Positions 17,500-27,684 of a stretch of DNA of 64,000 nucleotides are shown piece by piece (positions within the stretch are counted from its first letter, which is position 1; each line of letters begins with the position of its first letter). The notes beneath the pieces are model-generated. The model worked only from the letters and a program-made list of their open reading frames with translations. It was not told where the DNA came from and ran no database searches. Origin of the DNA: Alkaliflexus imshenetskii DSM 15055 (GTDB lineage: Bacteria > Bacteroidota > Bacteroidia > Bacteroidales > Marinilabiliaceae); contig NZ_KI912105.1 of assembly GCF_000517065.1 (NCBI RefSeq), positions 3,189,684 to 3,253,683 of the forward strand, given 5' to 3'. A program made the translations under genes and the position numbers.

Positions 17500-17976
17500 G
17501 GTTATTGGTTTTCGGGATTTAAATATAGTGAATTGACCGGATATTTGTTTGATGTGTTGATATATAACTATAGAGTGTGTATGGGTAATGTGGTTGTGTC
17601 ATGGTTTGAAATAATTCAGTTTCTGTTTTAGCGTTATGCAACGCAGGGGTGAAAACAAATATAGCTAATTATACCTTTAATTTATAAATACATGCGAATA
17701 TAACTATAAATGTAATTTAAAGGTATATTTACCTATAAAATACATTTATTGGTAAATAGTACTGTAACTTGTATTTATAGATGATTTAAGTTATAAATTA
17801 TATGTTGACTTTATTATTTTTTATTTTTGGCTTACTTGTGTTGATATAATATTTTGATAGTGTATGTTTTGAATATTGATGTGTGTTTTCTTTTTAGGGC
17901 GTGTTATGGCCACAACTGTTCAGAATATGTTACACAATATTTATATTTAAACAGATTCTAAATTGCATACTTGGGC
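17500..17976. other. AT-rich intergenic region with palindromic motifs
   Basis: About 480 bp without a gene, between satD (minus) and the thiamine promoter (plus). It is very AT-rich. Between 17668 and 17760 it holds several related sites: TATACCTTTAA at 17671 in inverted orientation to TTAAAGGTATA near 17716, the palindrome GGTATATTTACC near 17722-17733, and ATTGGTAAATAG near 17748. AAAGGTATATTTAC is shared with the divergent carotenoid region. A regulator-binding array is possible. Confidence 0.35.
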
Positions 17977-18008
17977 TTGTTTTGTATTTTTTTATATTCA
18001 TATATTTG
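17977..18008 (+). promoter_or_regulatory. Bacteroidota promoter of the thiamine operon
   Basis: TTG at 17977-17979, a 21-bp spacer and TATATTTG at 18001-18008 match the Bacteroidota consensus TTG-N19-21-TAnnTTTG. The predicted start of transcription near 18014 lies just upstream of the TPP riboswitch. Confidence 0.7.
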
Positions 18009-18020
18009 TTGCATCAACAT

Positions 18021-18098
18021 GTAAGACAGGGGTGCCTATAAGCGGCTGAGATCATACCCTGGAACCTGATACGGATAATACCGGCGAAGGGAGTCTGT
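18021..18098 (+). promoter_or_regulatory. TPP riboswitch (THI element)
   Basis: Classic thiamine pyrophosphate aptamer. The conserved CTGAGA (18046-18051), ACCCTGGAACCTGAT (ending 18070) and GCGAAGGGA (18084-18092) are all present in order, and AGAC (18024-18027) pairs with GTCT (18092-18095) to close helix P1. It lies about 225 bases upstream of thiS and should shut down the operon when thiamine pyrophosphate is plentiful. The expression platform is not obvious; the downstream GC-rich hairpins (see 18196-18290) may contribute. Confidence 0.95.
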
Positions 18099-18195
18099 TT
18101 TCTTTCTGATTGTTTTTCCACTGTTTATCTGTTGATTTTTTTGGTGCTTAGAGAGTTGTTTACCAATGTCTTTGGGCAAAGTGTTTTTTGCTGCT

Positions 18196-18290
18196 GCGTG
18201 AGGGATAGAAGCGAAAACCCCGAATCCCGCCTTTTTTGGCGGGAGAGGAGTTGTAGCGGATAGCCCGGTCCGCTTCTGCGGACACGCCCT
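18196..18290 (+). repeat. GC-rich structured element in the thi leader
   Basis: About 95 bases that contrast with the AT-rich surroundings. GCGTG (18196-18200) can pair with CACGC (18283-18287); inside are TCCCGCC/GGCGGGA (18225-18244) and GTCCGC/GCGGAC (18268-18283), each with a tight loop. The layout 'gcgtgaggga...gcggatagcccgg...acacgccc' reminds me of intergenic units common in Bacteroidota genomes; this is from memory and was not checked. It lies between riboswitch and thiS. Confidence 0.5.
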
Positions 18291-18323
18291 GAAAATGGAT
18301 GTTTTATTTAATGCTCTGAACTT

Positions 18324-18521
18324 ATGGTGTTTAATGTAAATGGGGAAGTTCGGGAAGTGGATGCCAATACGCTGAATGAACTTGTGTTTGTTTTAGGTTT
18401 ACCTGTTGAGGGTGTGGCAGTTGCGGTGAATGGCCGAATTGTATTGCGCTCGCAATGGGATGATTTTCGGTTGCAGGGTGGTGAGGAGGTGATGGTTATT
18501 GGTGCAACCAGAGGTGGTTGA
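18324..18521 (+). CDS. thiS: Sulfur carrier protein ThiS
   Basis: 65-residue ubiquitin-like sulfur carrier. It ends in Gly-Gly ('ATRGG'), the tail adenylated by ThiF and converted to thiocarboxylate for thiazole formation by ThiG. 'VNGEVREVDANTLNELV' and 'VAVAVNGRIVLRSQWDDFRLQGGEEVMVI' regions match the beta-grasp fold of the family. First gene after the TPP riboswitch, 48 bp before thiC. Its partners thiG, thiH and thiF are further down the same strand. Confidence 0.93.
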   Translation: MVFNVNGEVREVDANTLNELVFVLGLPVEGVAVAVNGRIVLRSQWDDFRLQGGEEVMVIGATRGG

Positions 18522-18545
18522 TAGTTAGTGTTTTATCTGTTTTGA

Positions 18546-20267
<1,722 letters not shown>

Positions 20268-20300
20268 TTCAATTTATTATATCGCCAAAATACAGATGCC

Positions 20301-20912
20301 ATGCTGATTGTCATTACGCATCCAGAAATAGCAAGTGGAGAGGCTTGTGCCATTGAGGCTCTGATTGAGGCCGGCGCTACTTATGTGCATATTCGCAAGC
20401 CGGAGGCTACTACAGAGCAGGTGTCCTGTTTGGTTGAATCCATATCTCCTGCTAGTTATTCTGCGCTTTCAATGCACTACCACCACCAATTGGCTAAGTT
20501 ATTTTCGCTGGGAGGGATGCATCAAAGTAAAGGTTTTATACTTCCAGATAGCGTGGGATTTAGGTATAGTGGTGGTTGTCATTCCATTGAGGAGTTAAAT
20601 GCTGATTGGGAAGGGTTTAACTACCTCTTTTTAAGCCCCATATTTGATAGCATCTCAAAGAGTGGTTATTTGTCTGGTTTTGATGCTATGGATATCAGTA
20701 CGTTAATGGAGAGCAGAGCGAAGTCAGCACCAAAGTTGATTGCATTGGGAGGTGTAAGCTACAACAATGTGGATTTGGCATATTCCATGGGCTTTGATGG
20801 CGTGGCTTTGCTGGGTGGGGTGTGGGATATTTGTGAAGGAAAGGTGAATCATGCAAATACGGTTAAACGATTTAAGCAGATAAAGTTACAATGGGAAAGC
20901 AGGTGCCTGTAG
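20301..20912 (+). CDS. Thiamine phosphate synthase-like protein (TenI/ThiE family)
   Basis: 203-residue (beta/alpha)8 protein of the ThiE/TenI superfamily, shorter and more diverged than the second copy at 21877. Family motifs are recognisable but altered: 'YVHIRKPEA' (usually vQLRxK), 'GGMHQSKGF' (usually GvHLGq), 'GGCHSIEEL' (usually SxH), 'LSPIFDSISKSGY' (usually GPiFxTxTK) and 'IALGGVSYNN'. This form is common in Bacteroidota thi operons. It could be a second thiamine phosphate synthase, or a TenI-type thiazole aromatase that aids ThiG; the loss of the usual Asn-Asp after the second strand favours a role other than plain ThiE. It overlaps thiD by 22 bp. Confidence 0.75.
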   Translation: MLIVITHPEIASGEACAIEALIEAGATYVHIRKPEATTEQVSCLVESISPASYSALSMHYHHQLAKLFSLGGMHQSKGFILPDSVGFRYSGGCHSIEELNADWEGFNYLFLSPIFDSISKSGYLSGFDAMDISTLMESRAKSAPKLIALGGVSYNNVDLAYSMGFDGVALLGGVWDICEGKVNHANTVKRFKQIKLQWESRCL

Positions 20913-21652
20913 TTCTCTCCGTTGGAGGATGGGATCCTTGTGGAGGTGCCGGACTGGCAGCTGATATAAAAACTTTTGAGGCCAATGGCGTAAGGGGTAT
21001 GGGTGTTTGTTCGGCAATTACCTCACAGGTAGAGGATAGTTTTAATTCGCTGAAATGGGTGGACTCTGACTTGGTGCAATCGCAAATTTGTACCCTTCTT
21101 GGCAATTACCATTTTGACGCTGTAAAGTTTGGAATTATTGAATCGATAGACCAGCTTTCTAGGTGGATTCATATTCTGAAAAAGACCAATGATTCTGTTA
21201 ATCTTGTATGGGATCCGGTGTTGAAAGCCTCTGCCGGTCATGACTTTCATGCCAGGATAGATACCGGTCGCTTTTTTGACCTTATAAGGCAAATAACTTT
21301 ACTTACGCCCAATTTGCATGAGGCAGAGAGTTTGTTTGGTTCCACGGAGCCCATTGCCATACAAGAGATTATCCGCAGAAATGCTTCTTGTAAGGTGCTG
21401 CTGAAAGGAGGACACGCGGGTTCTCACGCAAATGATGTTTTAATCGATGCTGAGGGGATTACCGTAATCGAAGGCGTTCGATTTATCAACAGTAATGGAA
21501 AACATGGCAGCGGATGCGTGTTCTCTGCCGCTGTGTGCGCTGCGCTTGCCAAAGGCGCATCTCTGTCCAATGCCTGTGAGTTGGCCAAACGGTACACCGA
21601 GTCTTTTATCCTTTCTGATGATGGGTTGTTGGGATGGCATTTGTTTGGATGA
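20891..21652 (+). CDS. thiD: Hydroxymethylpyrimidine/phosphomethylpyrimidine kinase
   Basis: Ribokinase-family enzyme of 253 residues that phosphorylates hydroxymethylpyrimidine (and its phosphate) for thiamine synthesis. 'VLSVGGWDPCGGAGLAADIKTF' region at the N-terminus matches the ThiD substrate loop (GsDpsGGAGiqaD), 'VWDPVLKASAGH' follows the usual VlDPV motif, and 'NGKHGSGCVFSAAVCAALAKG' region is the anion-hole/catalytic segment, with GSGC containing the expected cysteine but Gly-His-Gly in place of the catalytic Asp-x-x-Gly of most kinases ('HGSGC' versus 'TxGTGC'). Overlaps the preceding gene by 22 bp, implying translational coupling. Last gene before a 224-bp gap. Confidence 0.9.
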   Translation: MGKQVPVVLSVGGWDPCGGAGLAADIKTFEANGVRGMGVCSAITSQVEDSFNSLKWVDSDLVQSQICTLLGNYHFDAVKFGIIESIDQLSRWIHILKKTNDSVNLVWDPVLKASAGHDFHARIDTGRFFDLIRQITLLTPNLHEAESLFGSTEPIAIQEIIRRNASCKVLLKGGHAGSHANDVLIDAEGITVIEGVRFINSNGKHGSGCVFSAAVCAALAKGASLSNACELAKRYTESFILSDDGLLGWHLFG

Positions 21653-21699
21653 TGTGATTCATCGAGGCTGTTAGAAATTTGCATTAAATCTGTTTTAAA

Positions 21700-21822
21700 G
21701 ATTTTTGAATATTAGATACTTAGAATGATAAATATGATTAAACCGCAAATAAGTTCGATTTTATAATCTTTCACATCTACTCTATCTGTCTAATATCTAA
21801 AAGTCTTCGCGTCTATAACATG
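21700..21822. repeat. Degenerate TCTAATATCT tract between thiD and thiE
   Basis: The 224-bp gap holds a run of short degenerate units (CATCTA, TCTATCTG, TCTAATATCTAA, TCTTCGCGTCTA; 21765-21820). An inverted counterpart, ATATTAGATACTTAG, lies at about 21707. Similar tracts occur at 28187-28283 and 31081-31126. No promoter of the TAnnTTTG type was found, so thiE-thiG-thiH-thiF may be co-transcribed with the upstream genes. Confidence 0.45.
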
Positions 21823-21876
21823 TTTTATAAATTAAGTTTAAACAGTTAGTTAAACTATCAATTTAAATAGTTGCTT

Positions 21877-22527
21877 ATGCGAAATGAACGGTATAGCCCC
21901 TTGATGTTTGTCACTCCTGAAAGCCCACTGCCTGATTTGCTACTGCTCATTAAGGCGTTTCTGGAGGGTGGCGGACGCTGGGTTCAGTTGCGGATAAAGA
22001 ATAGCGTCCAATCAGATTGGGTGTATGCAGCTACCCAGGCGTGTGCGTTGTGTCATGGTTTTGGTGCTACCTTCATTGTAAATGATAACCCTTATGTAGC
22101 ACTGGCCTCCGGTGCCGATGGCCTGCATTTGGGAAAGTACGACATGACTGTGGCCGATGCCAGAAAAATTGTTGGCAATGAGATGATTATTGGCGGCACG
22201 GCCAATACGCTGGATGATATGTTGGCTCTGGCAAATGTTGAAGTGGATTACATTGGTCTTGGCCCGTTTCGTTTCACCAGTACTAAGAAAAATCTCAGTC
22301 CAATAATCGGCATAGAAGGGTACAGCCACATTATGAAAGCTTTCAGGAGCCGTGGCAGCAAAATTCCGGTTACTGCCATTGGCGGTATTCTGCCCGAGGA
22401 TGTGCCTGATATTGTGGCAACCGGGGTGGATGGCGTAGCGGTTTCAGGCTGCCTTGGAACCATATTCATGGCTGAAGAGAATACCGCACGCCTTTTTAGT
22501 TTGCTTTCAGAAGTTGCAGTTAAGTAG
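21877..22527 (+). CDS. thiE: Thiamine phosphate synthase
   Basis: Canonical ThiE of about 216 residues. It joins hydroxymethylpyrimidine diphosphate and thiazole phosphate. All motifs are standard: 'WVQLRIKN', '[25 protein letters not shown]' region with the Asn-Asp pair, 'IIGGTANT', '[13 protein letters not shown]' and '[12 protein letters not shown]'. The ATG at 21877 is preferred to a TTG two codons upstream. The start of thiG lies 37 bp beyond its stop. This copy, rather than the shorter one at 20301, is the likely main thiamine phosphate synthase. Confidence 0.92.
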   Translation: MRNERYSPLMFVTPESPLPDLLLLIKAFLEGGGRWVQLRIKNSVQSDWVYAATQACALCHGFGATFIVNDNPYVALASGADGLHLGKYDMTVADARKIVGNEMIIGGTANTLDDMLALANVEVDYIGLGPFRFTSTKKNLSPIIGIEGYSHIMKAFRSRGSKIPVTAIGGILPEDVPDIVATGVDGVAVSGCLGTIFMAEENTARLFSLLSEVAVK

Positions 22528-22564
22528 TTGGTTCAAATTGACATACAGTAAAGAGAATAGTTAT

Positions 22565-23344
22565 ATGAAGCCATTAATTATTGCAGATAGAACATTTAGT
22601 AGTCGGTTGTTTACCGGCACAGGAAAATTCAGCTCCAACCGGATTACTGCCGAGGCTATCAGAGAGAGTGGTAGTCAGTTGGTTACGGTAGCTCTAAAGC
22701 GAGTGGATTTGGATGCACCTCACGACGATTTGCTTGAACATCTGAAGATGCCCGGGTTGAATTTACTCCCAAACACATCGGGTGTGCGAACGGCAGCTGA
22801 GGCGGTATTTGCAGCGCAGCTGGCCCGTGAGGCGCTTGGTACCAATTGGCTTAAGCTGGAAATACATCCCGACGCCCGTTACCTGTTGCCCGACCCGGTT
22901 GAGACGCTTAAAGCCACAGAAGAGCTTGCTAAAATGGGTTTTGTGGTTCTGCCATACATCCATGCCGACCCTGTTTTGTGCAAACGTCTCGAAGATGCGG
23001 GTGCCGCGGCTGTTATGCCACTTGGCTCGCCCATCGGCAGCAACAACGGCCTTCTAACAAGAGCGTTCTTGCGTATTATTATTGAGCAATCAAACGTGCC
23101 GGTTATAGTTGATGCGGGCATTGGAGCGCCGTCACATGCGGCTGAAGCTATGGAGCTGGGTGCCGATGCCGTTTTAGTGAATACTGCCATTGCCTCGGCT
23201 GTTAATCCTGTGAGTATGGCAAAGGCATTTAAAATGGCAGTGGAGGCTGGTCGCGCTGGCTATGAGGCCGGGTTGCCGGCATTGTCAAGAGGTAACGAGG
23301 CTTCGCCTACCAGCCCGCTCACGGCTTTTTTATCGTCGTTATAA
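22565..23344 (+). CDS. thiG: Thiazole synthase
   Basis: 259-residue ThiG, which builds the thiazole ring from deoxyxylulose phosphate, dehydroglycine and ThiS thiocarboxylate. The chosen ATG at 22565 gives '[22 protein letters not shown]', a normal ThiG start; a longer frame open to 22454 would overlap thiE. The Schiff-base lysine is in 'LKLEIHPD', and '[14 protein letters not shown]' and '[29 protein letters not shown]' region are conserved phosphate-binding and C-terminal segments. Between thiE and thiH. Confidence 0.95.
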   Translation: MKPLIIADRTFSSRLFTGTGKFSSNRITAEAIRESGSQLVTVALKRVDLDAPHDDLLEHLKMPGLNLLPNTSGVRTAAEAVFAAQLAREALGTNWLKLEIHPDARYLLPDPVETLKATEELAKMGFVVLPYIHADPVLCKRLEDAGAAAVMPLGSPIGSNNGLLTRAFLRIIIEQSNVPVIVDAGIGAPSHAAEAMELGADAVLVNTAIASAVNPVSMAKAFKMAVEAGRAGYEAGLPALSRGNEASPTSPLTAFLSSL

Positions 23345-23376
23345 TTCTCTGTTTCTTATCTATCAATTCGTTGTAT

Positions 23377-24492
23377 ATGTCGTTTTACAATCTTTATAGT
23401 GCATATAACTGGGATGAAGTGGCTGCCTGCATACAGACCAAGACGGAGGCAGATGTGCGCGTTGCTATTGCCAAAGATAAGCCCGGTCTGGAGGATTTTA
23501 TGGCTCTGGTGTCACCGGCAGCAGACGCTCTCCTCGAAGAGATGGCACGCAAAAGTTACGCGCTTACACGGCAGAAATTTGGTAAGGTGATGCAGCTATA
23601 CATTCCCCTCTATCTTTCAAACTTTTGTGAGAACAGATGCGTTTACTGTGGCTTTAGCAATTCAAACAGGTTGAGGCGCAAGGTGCTTTTGCTGGATGAA
23701 CTGGAGCAGGAGGTGAGTATCATACGGCAGCAGCCCTTTAAGCACATTCTTTTGGTTACGGGTGAGGCCCCGGTTAAAGCTGGTACCGATTATTTTATTG
23801 CCGTAATTAATCAGCTAAAGTCATCTTTTAGCCAGATATCGCTGGAGGTGCAACCGCTCTCAACTACTGAATATGAGTTGTTGGTGAAACAAGGCTTGTA
23901 TGGGGTTTATGTCTATCAGGAGACCTACAATGAAAGGCGTTATTCTAATTATCATCCTGCGGGTCGCAAAGCTGATTTTCGTTATCGGTTGGAGACGCCC
24001 GACCGACTCGGCGCTGCCGGCGTTCGAAAAATTGGAATCGGAAACCTCATTGGATTGGAAGAGTGGCGCACTGAGGCTTGGTTCACGGCGCTTCATTTGC
24101 ATTATCTTCGCAAAAAGTATTGGCGGTCAAAGTACTCTATTTCGTTTCCAAGATTGCGGCCTTTTACCGGTGAGGGGTTTCAGCCAAATTATGAAACTAC
24201 GGAGCGCAACCTGACGCAACTCATTTGCGCCTATCGGATTTTCGACCATGAAGTGGATTTGTCTCTTTCCACACGTGAGCGGCCAATGTATCGCGACAAT
24301 GTGATGTCGTTGGGCATCACAGCCATGAGTGCCGGAAGCAAAACCGGACCAGGTGGTTACTCCAATGGTGAAGCGTTAGAGCAATTTGCCGTTAACGATA
24401 ACCGCTCTGCCGATATGGTGGCCGATGTGATACGTTGTAAAGGTTATGAACCGGTATGGAAGGATTGGTCTATGTTCTTACAGATGGCATGA
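23377..24492 (+). CDS. thiH: 2-Iminoacetate synthase (tyrosine lyase)
   Basis: Radical SAM enzyme of about 371 residues that cleaves tyrosine to dehydroglycine for ThiG. The [4Fe-4S] motif CxxxCxxC is 'CENRCVYCGFSN'. 'EVQPLSTTEYELL', 'VYQETYNERRYSNYHPAG' and 'SISFPRLRPFTG' match conserved ThiH segments. Use of ThiH rather than the oxygen-dependent ThiO fits an organism able to live without oxygen. The ATG at 23377 is preferred to a TTG at 23371. It lies 32 bp after thiG. Confidence 0.95.
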   Translation: MSFYNLYSAYNWDEVAACIQTKTEADVRVAIAKDKPGLEDFMALVSPAADALLEEMARKSYALTRQKFGKVMQLYIPLYLSNFCENRCVYCGFSNSNRLRRKVLLLDELEQEVSIIRQQPFKHILLVTGEAPVKAGTDYFIAVINQLKSSFSQISLEVQPLSTTEYELLVKQGLYGVYVYQETYNERRYSNYHPAGRKADFRYRLETPDRLGAAGVRKIGIGNLIGLEEWRTEAWFTALHLHYLRKKYWRSKYSISFPRLRPFTGEGFQPNYETTERNLTQLICAYRIFDHEVDLSLSTRERPMYRDNVMSLGITAMSAGSKTGPGGYSNGEALEQFAVNDNRSADMVADVIRCKGYEPVWKDWSMFLQMA

Positions 24493-24577
24493 TTGCAACT
24501 TCCGGGCGGGAGTTGATTGTATCCTGATAGGGTAGATTTTTCTCTATATAATCGGTTTTGGATTTTTTTTATGTGTA

Positions 24578-25282
24578 TTGATAAATCAATTGGATGATAT
24601 GCGTTACGCTCGTCACATGTTGCTTAATGGGTTTGATGCCTCGCACCAACAGCGTTTGGCCAAATCATCGGTAATGGTAGTAGGTGCAGGAGGATTGGGT
24701 TCTGCATTGCTGTTATATCTTGCTGCTTCGGGAGTTGGGCACCTGGGAATTGTCGATTTTGATGTGGTTTCAGAGAGCAATCTTAATCGCCAGATTCTGT
24801 ATCATCCCGGGGTTATTGATAATCTGAAGTCGCACGAGGCAGCACGCAGGGTACGTGAACTCAATCCCGATTGTAAGGTCACAGTTCTAAACCGCAAGAT
24901 TACCGACGACAACGCCGTGGATTCCATTAGAGGGTTCGATGTGGTTGCCGATGCCACAGATAATTTCATTGTGCGCTATGCCATCGATGAGGCATGTCGA
25001 AAACTTTCTACGCCATTTGTTTACGGAACCGCGGAGCAGTGGGGCGGGCAAATTTCCGTGTTTCATTTTAACGGGGCTGCCGGATATCGTGATTTATATC
25101 CCGAAAGTCCTCCGCAAAGCCTCCAGCCACCGGGAGTGATGGGCCCGATGCCAGGATTTATTGGCACGCGTCAGGCGTTAGAGGTAATAAAAATCATCAC
25201 TGGTCAGGGCGAAGTGCTAGCTGGTAAACTCATGGTTTTTGATGTGTTGAACAACCGAAACCATGTTTTTGAGATAGGGTGA
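24578..25282 (+). CDS. thiF: ThiS adenylyltransferase (E1-like), zinc cysteines absent
   Basis: E1-like enzyme of about 234 residues that adenylates the ThiS C-terminus. The nucleotide loop is 'VVGAGGLGSALL' (G36-G41), with 'NLNRQILY' (adenylation Arg) and 'VADATDNFIVRY' (Asp of DATDN). The usual zinc cysteine pairs of ThiF/MoeB and the cysteine before the 'GV.GP' segment are missing: that stretch reads 'AGYRDLYPESPPQ' then 'LQPPGVMGPMPG'. The only cysteines are C99 and C140. I chose the TTG at 24578 because its reading 'INQLDDMRYARHMLL' aligns with the E. coli start; the first ATG is at 24599. Last gene of the thiamine run. Confidence 0.85.
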   Translation: MINQLDDMRYARHMLLNGFDASHQQRLAKSSVMVVGAGGLGSALLLYLAASGVGHLGIVDFDVVSESNLNRQILYHPGVIDNLKSHEAARRVRELNPDCKVTVLNRKITDDNAVDSIRGFDVVADATDNFIVRYAIDEACRKLSTPFVYGTAEQWGGQISVFHFNGAAGYRDLYPESPPQSLQPPGVMGPMPGFIGTRQALEVIKIITGQGEVLAGKLMVFDVLNNRNHVFEIG

Positions 25283-25303
25283 AGCATGGCGTTTGCTCGG
25301 GTT

Positions 25304-25335
25304 TTGGCTTCAATACATTTTTTTTGGTATTTTTG
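25304..25335 (+). promoter_or_regulatory. Bacteroidota promoter of the thioesterase gene
   Basis: TTG at 25304-25306, 21-bp spacer, TATTTTTG at 25328-25335. Spacing and sequence match the promoter of the thiamine operon and that at 35217. The gene starts 33 bp downstream. Confidence 0.65.
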
Positions 25336-25368
25336 ATGATGTTACATCATTGTTACAACCATTAGGCT

Positions 25369-25779
25369 ATGACAACAAAATATCAATACCAACTGGAGTT
25401 TAAAGTACGCGATTATGAGTGCGATTTGCAGGGAATTGTGAATAACTCAGTGTATCAGAACTATCTGGAACATACCCGGCATGAATTTCTACTGAGTATA
25501 GGACTCGATTTTGCCGAGCTTTTTAGCCGCGGCATTGTGGCAGTTGTGGCTCGTGCCGATTTGTCTTACAAAACGCCTCTGAAAAGCGGCGACAAGTTTG
25601 TGGTACGCCTCCGCGTTGAGCATGAAGGGGTGAAGTACATCTTTTATCAGGATATTTACCGCCTGCCCGATGAGAAACTCTGCCTCAAAGGCATCATTAC
25701 CACTACAAGTATTGTGAATGGACGGCTGGCCGTATCAGAAGACATCCGCAACGCATTGCAAAACGCAGGAACGCTTTAG
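25369..25779 (+). CDS. Hotdog-fold acyl-CoA thioesterase (YbgC/FadM type)
   Basis: 136-residue single-domain hotdog protein. The active-site region 'VRDYECDLQGIVNNSVYQNYLEHTR' (about residues 12-36) matches the 4-hydroxybenzoyl-CoA thioesterase/YbgC pattern, with the catalytic Asp in 'CDLQGIVNN' and the usual long helix after it. It probably hydrolyses acyl-CoA; the substrate is unknown. A menaquinone role (DHNA-CoA hydrolysis) is possible given men genes in the window but is not supported by adjacency. Its stop codon overlaps that of the convergent DUF819 gene (25776-25779). Confidence 0.85.
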   Translation: MTTKYQYQLEFKVRDYECDLQGIVNNSVYQNYLEHTRHEFLLSIGLDFAELFSRGIVAVVARADLSYKTPLKSGDKFVVRLRVEHEGVKYIFYQDIYRLPDEKLCLKGIITTTSIVNGRLAVSEDIRNALQNAGTL

Positions 25780-26921
25780 TTGCCAATCATCTTAAGAAGT
25801 TGTGCCATAATGAATCCCAAATAATTCCCTAAGGCAAAACCTATGATGCCGATGGTGAGACCGGGTACAATCAGTTGACGGTTCTTCAATGCTCCTGCCA
25901 CCACTGGTACAAATGGCGGACTGCATATTAACGCGGTGGATGTGATTATTACCGTGTCAGTATCAATTTTAAATAATTTTGAGAGGATTACCTGAACCAC
26001 AAGTGATCCAAATACCACCCAGGCCACATATAAAATCACCTCCAGAGCAGCCGTCATTAAAATCTGAACATTTGCCATTGATGCAACCACAATGCTGAAT
26101 ACCAGAACAAAGTACATCCCAAATTCAAAGGTGCGTGGTGTGGCGTTTATTTTTGGTGTTATCGATAAGGTGAGTGATAGTGTGGTGATAAGTAGCATAA
26201 TTATGGCCATCTGCATACTCTCCGGAACCAGCAATGACACCGCTACGGAGGCTCCCACAACAAGTATAGCTGCCAGAAGTGCTTTCAAAAGTGGAGGTAT
26301 ATTTACCTTCTTTAGAAGTTCTGCATAATGGTCTGATGTGTCATTTGTTTGTTCAGCTTGGGCTGATGTTTCTGAGATGGATGGCCTCAGAACTTTTGCA
26401 AAAACCTTTTGCCCCAGCGATACCAGAAACATAAGGTAGAAAACCCCAACCAGTAAGTCGGCCGAATGGGTTACCAGATAGAGTGATTCGTCCACATCCA
26501 GAATCATTTTCAATGCTGCCAGATTTGGGGTTCCGCCTGTATAAACCCCAACAAGCAGTCCGCCTACTTTCCATGCTTCCGGAATAGCTTCCCTGAAAAT
26601 GAAATATCCTGCAGTTATCATCATGGTTACGCTGGCTATTCCAATCATCAGACTAAAAAATGATTTTCGGGCTAGTTTGGATACCTCTTTTAAGTTTGTT
26701 GAGAATAGCATTAAGGGAATTGCCAGAGGAATGGTCACACTGATAATGAGATTCTGCACTGCAGCGCCACCTGCAGGAATGAGGCCTGTATTTGCAAGTA
26801 TCAACCCCAATGCATATGCCACCACCACCGCGCCAATCTTTTCCAGAGATTTAAAACGATGACAAAGGAACAGTACAAGGATTGGCGCTAAAAAATAGAA
26901 TAATATAAGGAGCACCAGCAT
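25776..26921 (-). CDS. DUF819 family membrane protein
   Basis: Hydrophobic protein of 381 residues with about ten to twelve membrane segments, matching the DUF819 (YjcL-like) family. 'VGGLLVGVYTGGTPNLAALKMILDVDE' region (about residues 117-144) is the conserved Gly-rich loop of the family, and 'LICSPPFVPVVAGALKNRQL' region near the C-terminus is the second. The inverted topology and Gly/Pro-broken helices suggest a secondary transporter, but the substrate is unknown. It lies 67 bp downstream of lrgB on the same strand, so it may share a transcript with the LrgAB genes. Confidence 0.8.
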   Translation of the reverse strand: MLVLLILFYFLAPILVLFLCHRFKSLEKIGAVVVAYALGLILANTGLIPAGGAAVQNLIISVTIPLAIPLMLFSTNLKEVSKLARKSFFSLMIGIASVTMMITAGYFIFREAIPEAWKVGGLLVGVYTGGTPNLAALKMILDVDESLYLVTHSADLLVGVFYLMFLVSLGQKVFAKVLRPSISETSAQAEQTNDTSDHYAELLKKVNIPPLLKALLAAILVVGASVAVSLLVPESMQMAIIMLLITTLSLTLSITPKINATPRTFEFGMYFVLVFSIVVASMANVQILMTAALEVILYVAWVVFGSLVVQVILSKLFKIDTDTVIITSTALICSPPFVPVVAGALKNRQLIVPGLTIGIIGFALGNYLGFIMAQLLKMIGN

Positions 26922-26988
26922 AGCCTATTTTATGTATAAAATTTGTGCGGTTAATTTAATAGTATCACAAAGTGTCAAACAAAACAGG

Positions 26989-27684
26989 TTAGGTCACAAT
27001 CAATCGCAAAAGTGGAATTAATATAGCCGTAGCCAGTCCCATTAAGCCAATGCTCAGGCCGCTGATTGCGCCTTCGATGGCCCCTATTTCGATGGCACGT
27101 GCTGTGCCTATGCCGTGAGCGCTGCTGCCCATGGCCAATCCACGGGCTATTTTACTTCTGATGCCGGTTTTATTCAATACAAAAGGACCAACAACTGCAC
27201 CAAAAATTCCCGTAACCACAACCACCACAGCTGTGAGGGATGGCAATCCGCCAAACCTTGCCGATATGGCAATGGCAATGGGTGTGGTCACAGATTTTGG
27301 CTCCATGGAAGCGATGATGATTTCATCTGCACCCATCCATCGGGCAATGAACACCACAGATACAATTCCTATGACACTGCCTGTAACGATGGCCGTAAGT
27401 ATTGAAAGCATATTTCTGCGTATCAGTTTTACCTGCTCATACAACGCGTAGCCAAGCGCCACCACCGATGGCCCTAACATGAAATCAATTAAAAAACTAC
27501 CCTGCTCAAAAGCGGCATATTCAACTTGTAACAGCGACAGAATGGCAATGATGACCAGAATGCTGGTGAGCACAGGGTGAAGCAGGCTCAAACGGGTCTT
27601 TTTATAGAGCCATACTGCCGCCAGATAGATGCCAATCACAAATGTTAAAGTGAAGGGCTGCATGGTAAATAGTGTATTCATCAT
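26989..27684 (-). CDS. lrgB: LrgB/CidB family membrane protein
   Basis: 231-residue membrane protein of the LrgB family with about six segments. 'EPKSVTTPIAIAISARFGGLPSLTA' region (about residues 128-152) and 'GSSAHGIGTARA' are the conserved family motifs. LrgB works with LrgA in a holin-like pair that affects murein hydrolase activity; more recent work on related proteins (PLGG1, PftAB) indicates export of small carboxylates such as glycolate or pyruvate. It begins with ATGATG overlapping the lrgA stop (27681-27684). Confidence 0.9.
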   Translation of the reverse strand: MMNTLFTMQPFTLTFVIGIYLAAVWLYKKTRLSLLHPVLTSILVIIAILSLLQVEYAAFEQGSFLIDFMLGPSVVALGYALYEQVKLIRRNMLSILTAIVTGSVIGIVSVVFIARWMGADEIIIASMEPKSVTTPIAIAISARFGGLPSLTAVVVVVTGIFGAVVGPFVLNKTGIRSKIARGLAMGSSAHGIGTARAIEIGAIEGAISGLSIGLMGLATAILIPLLRLIVT

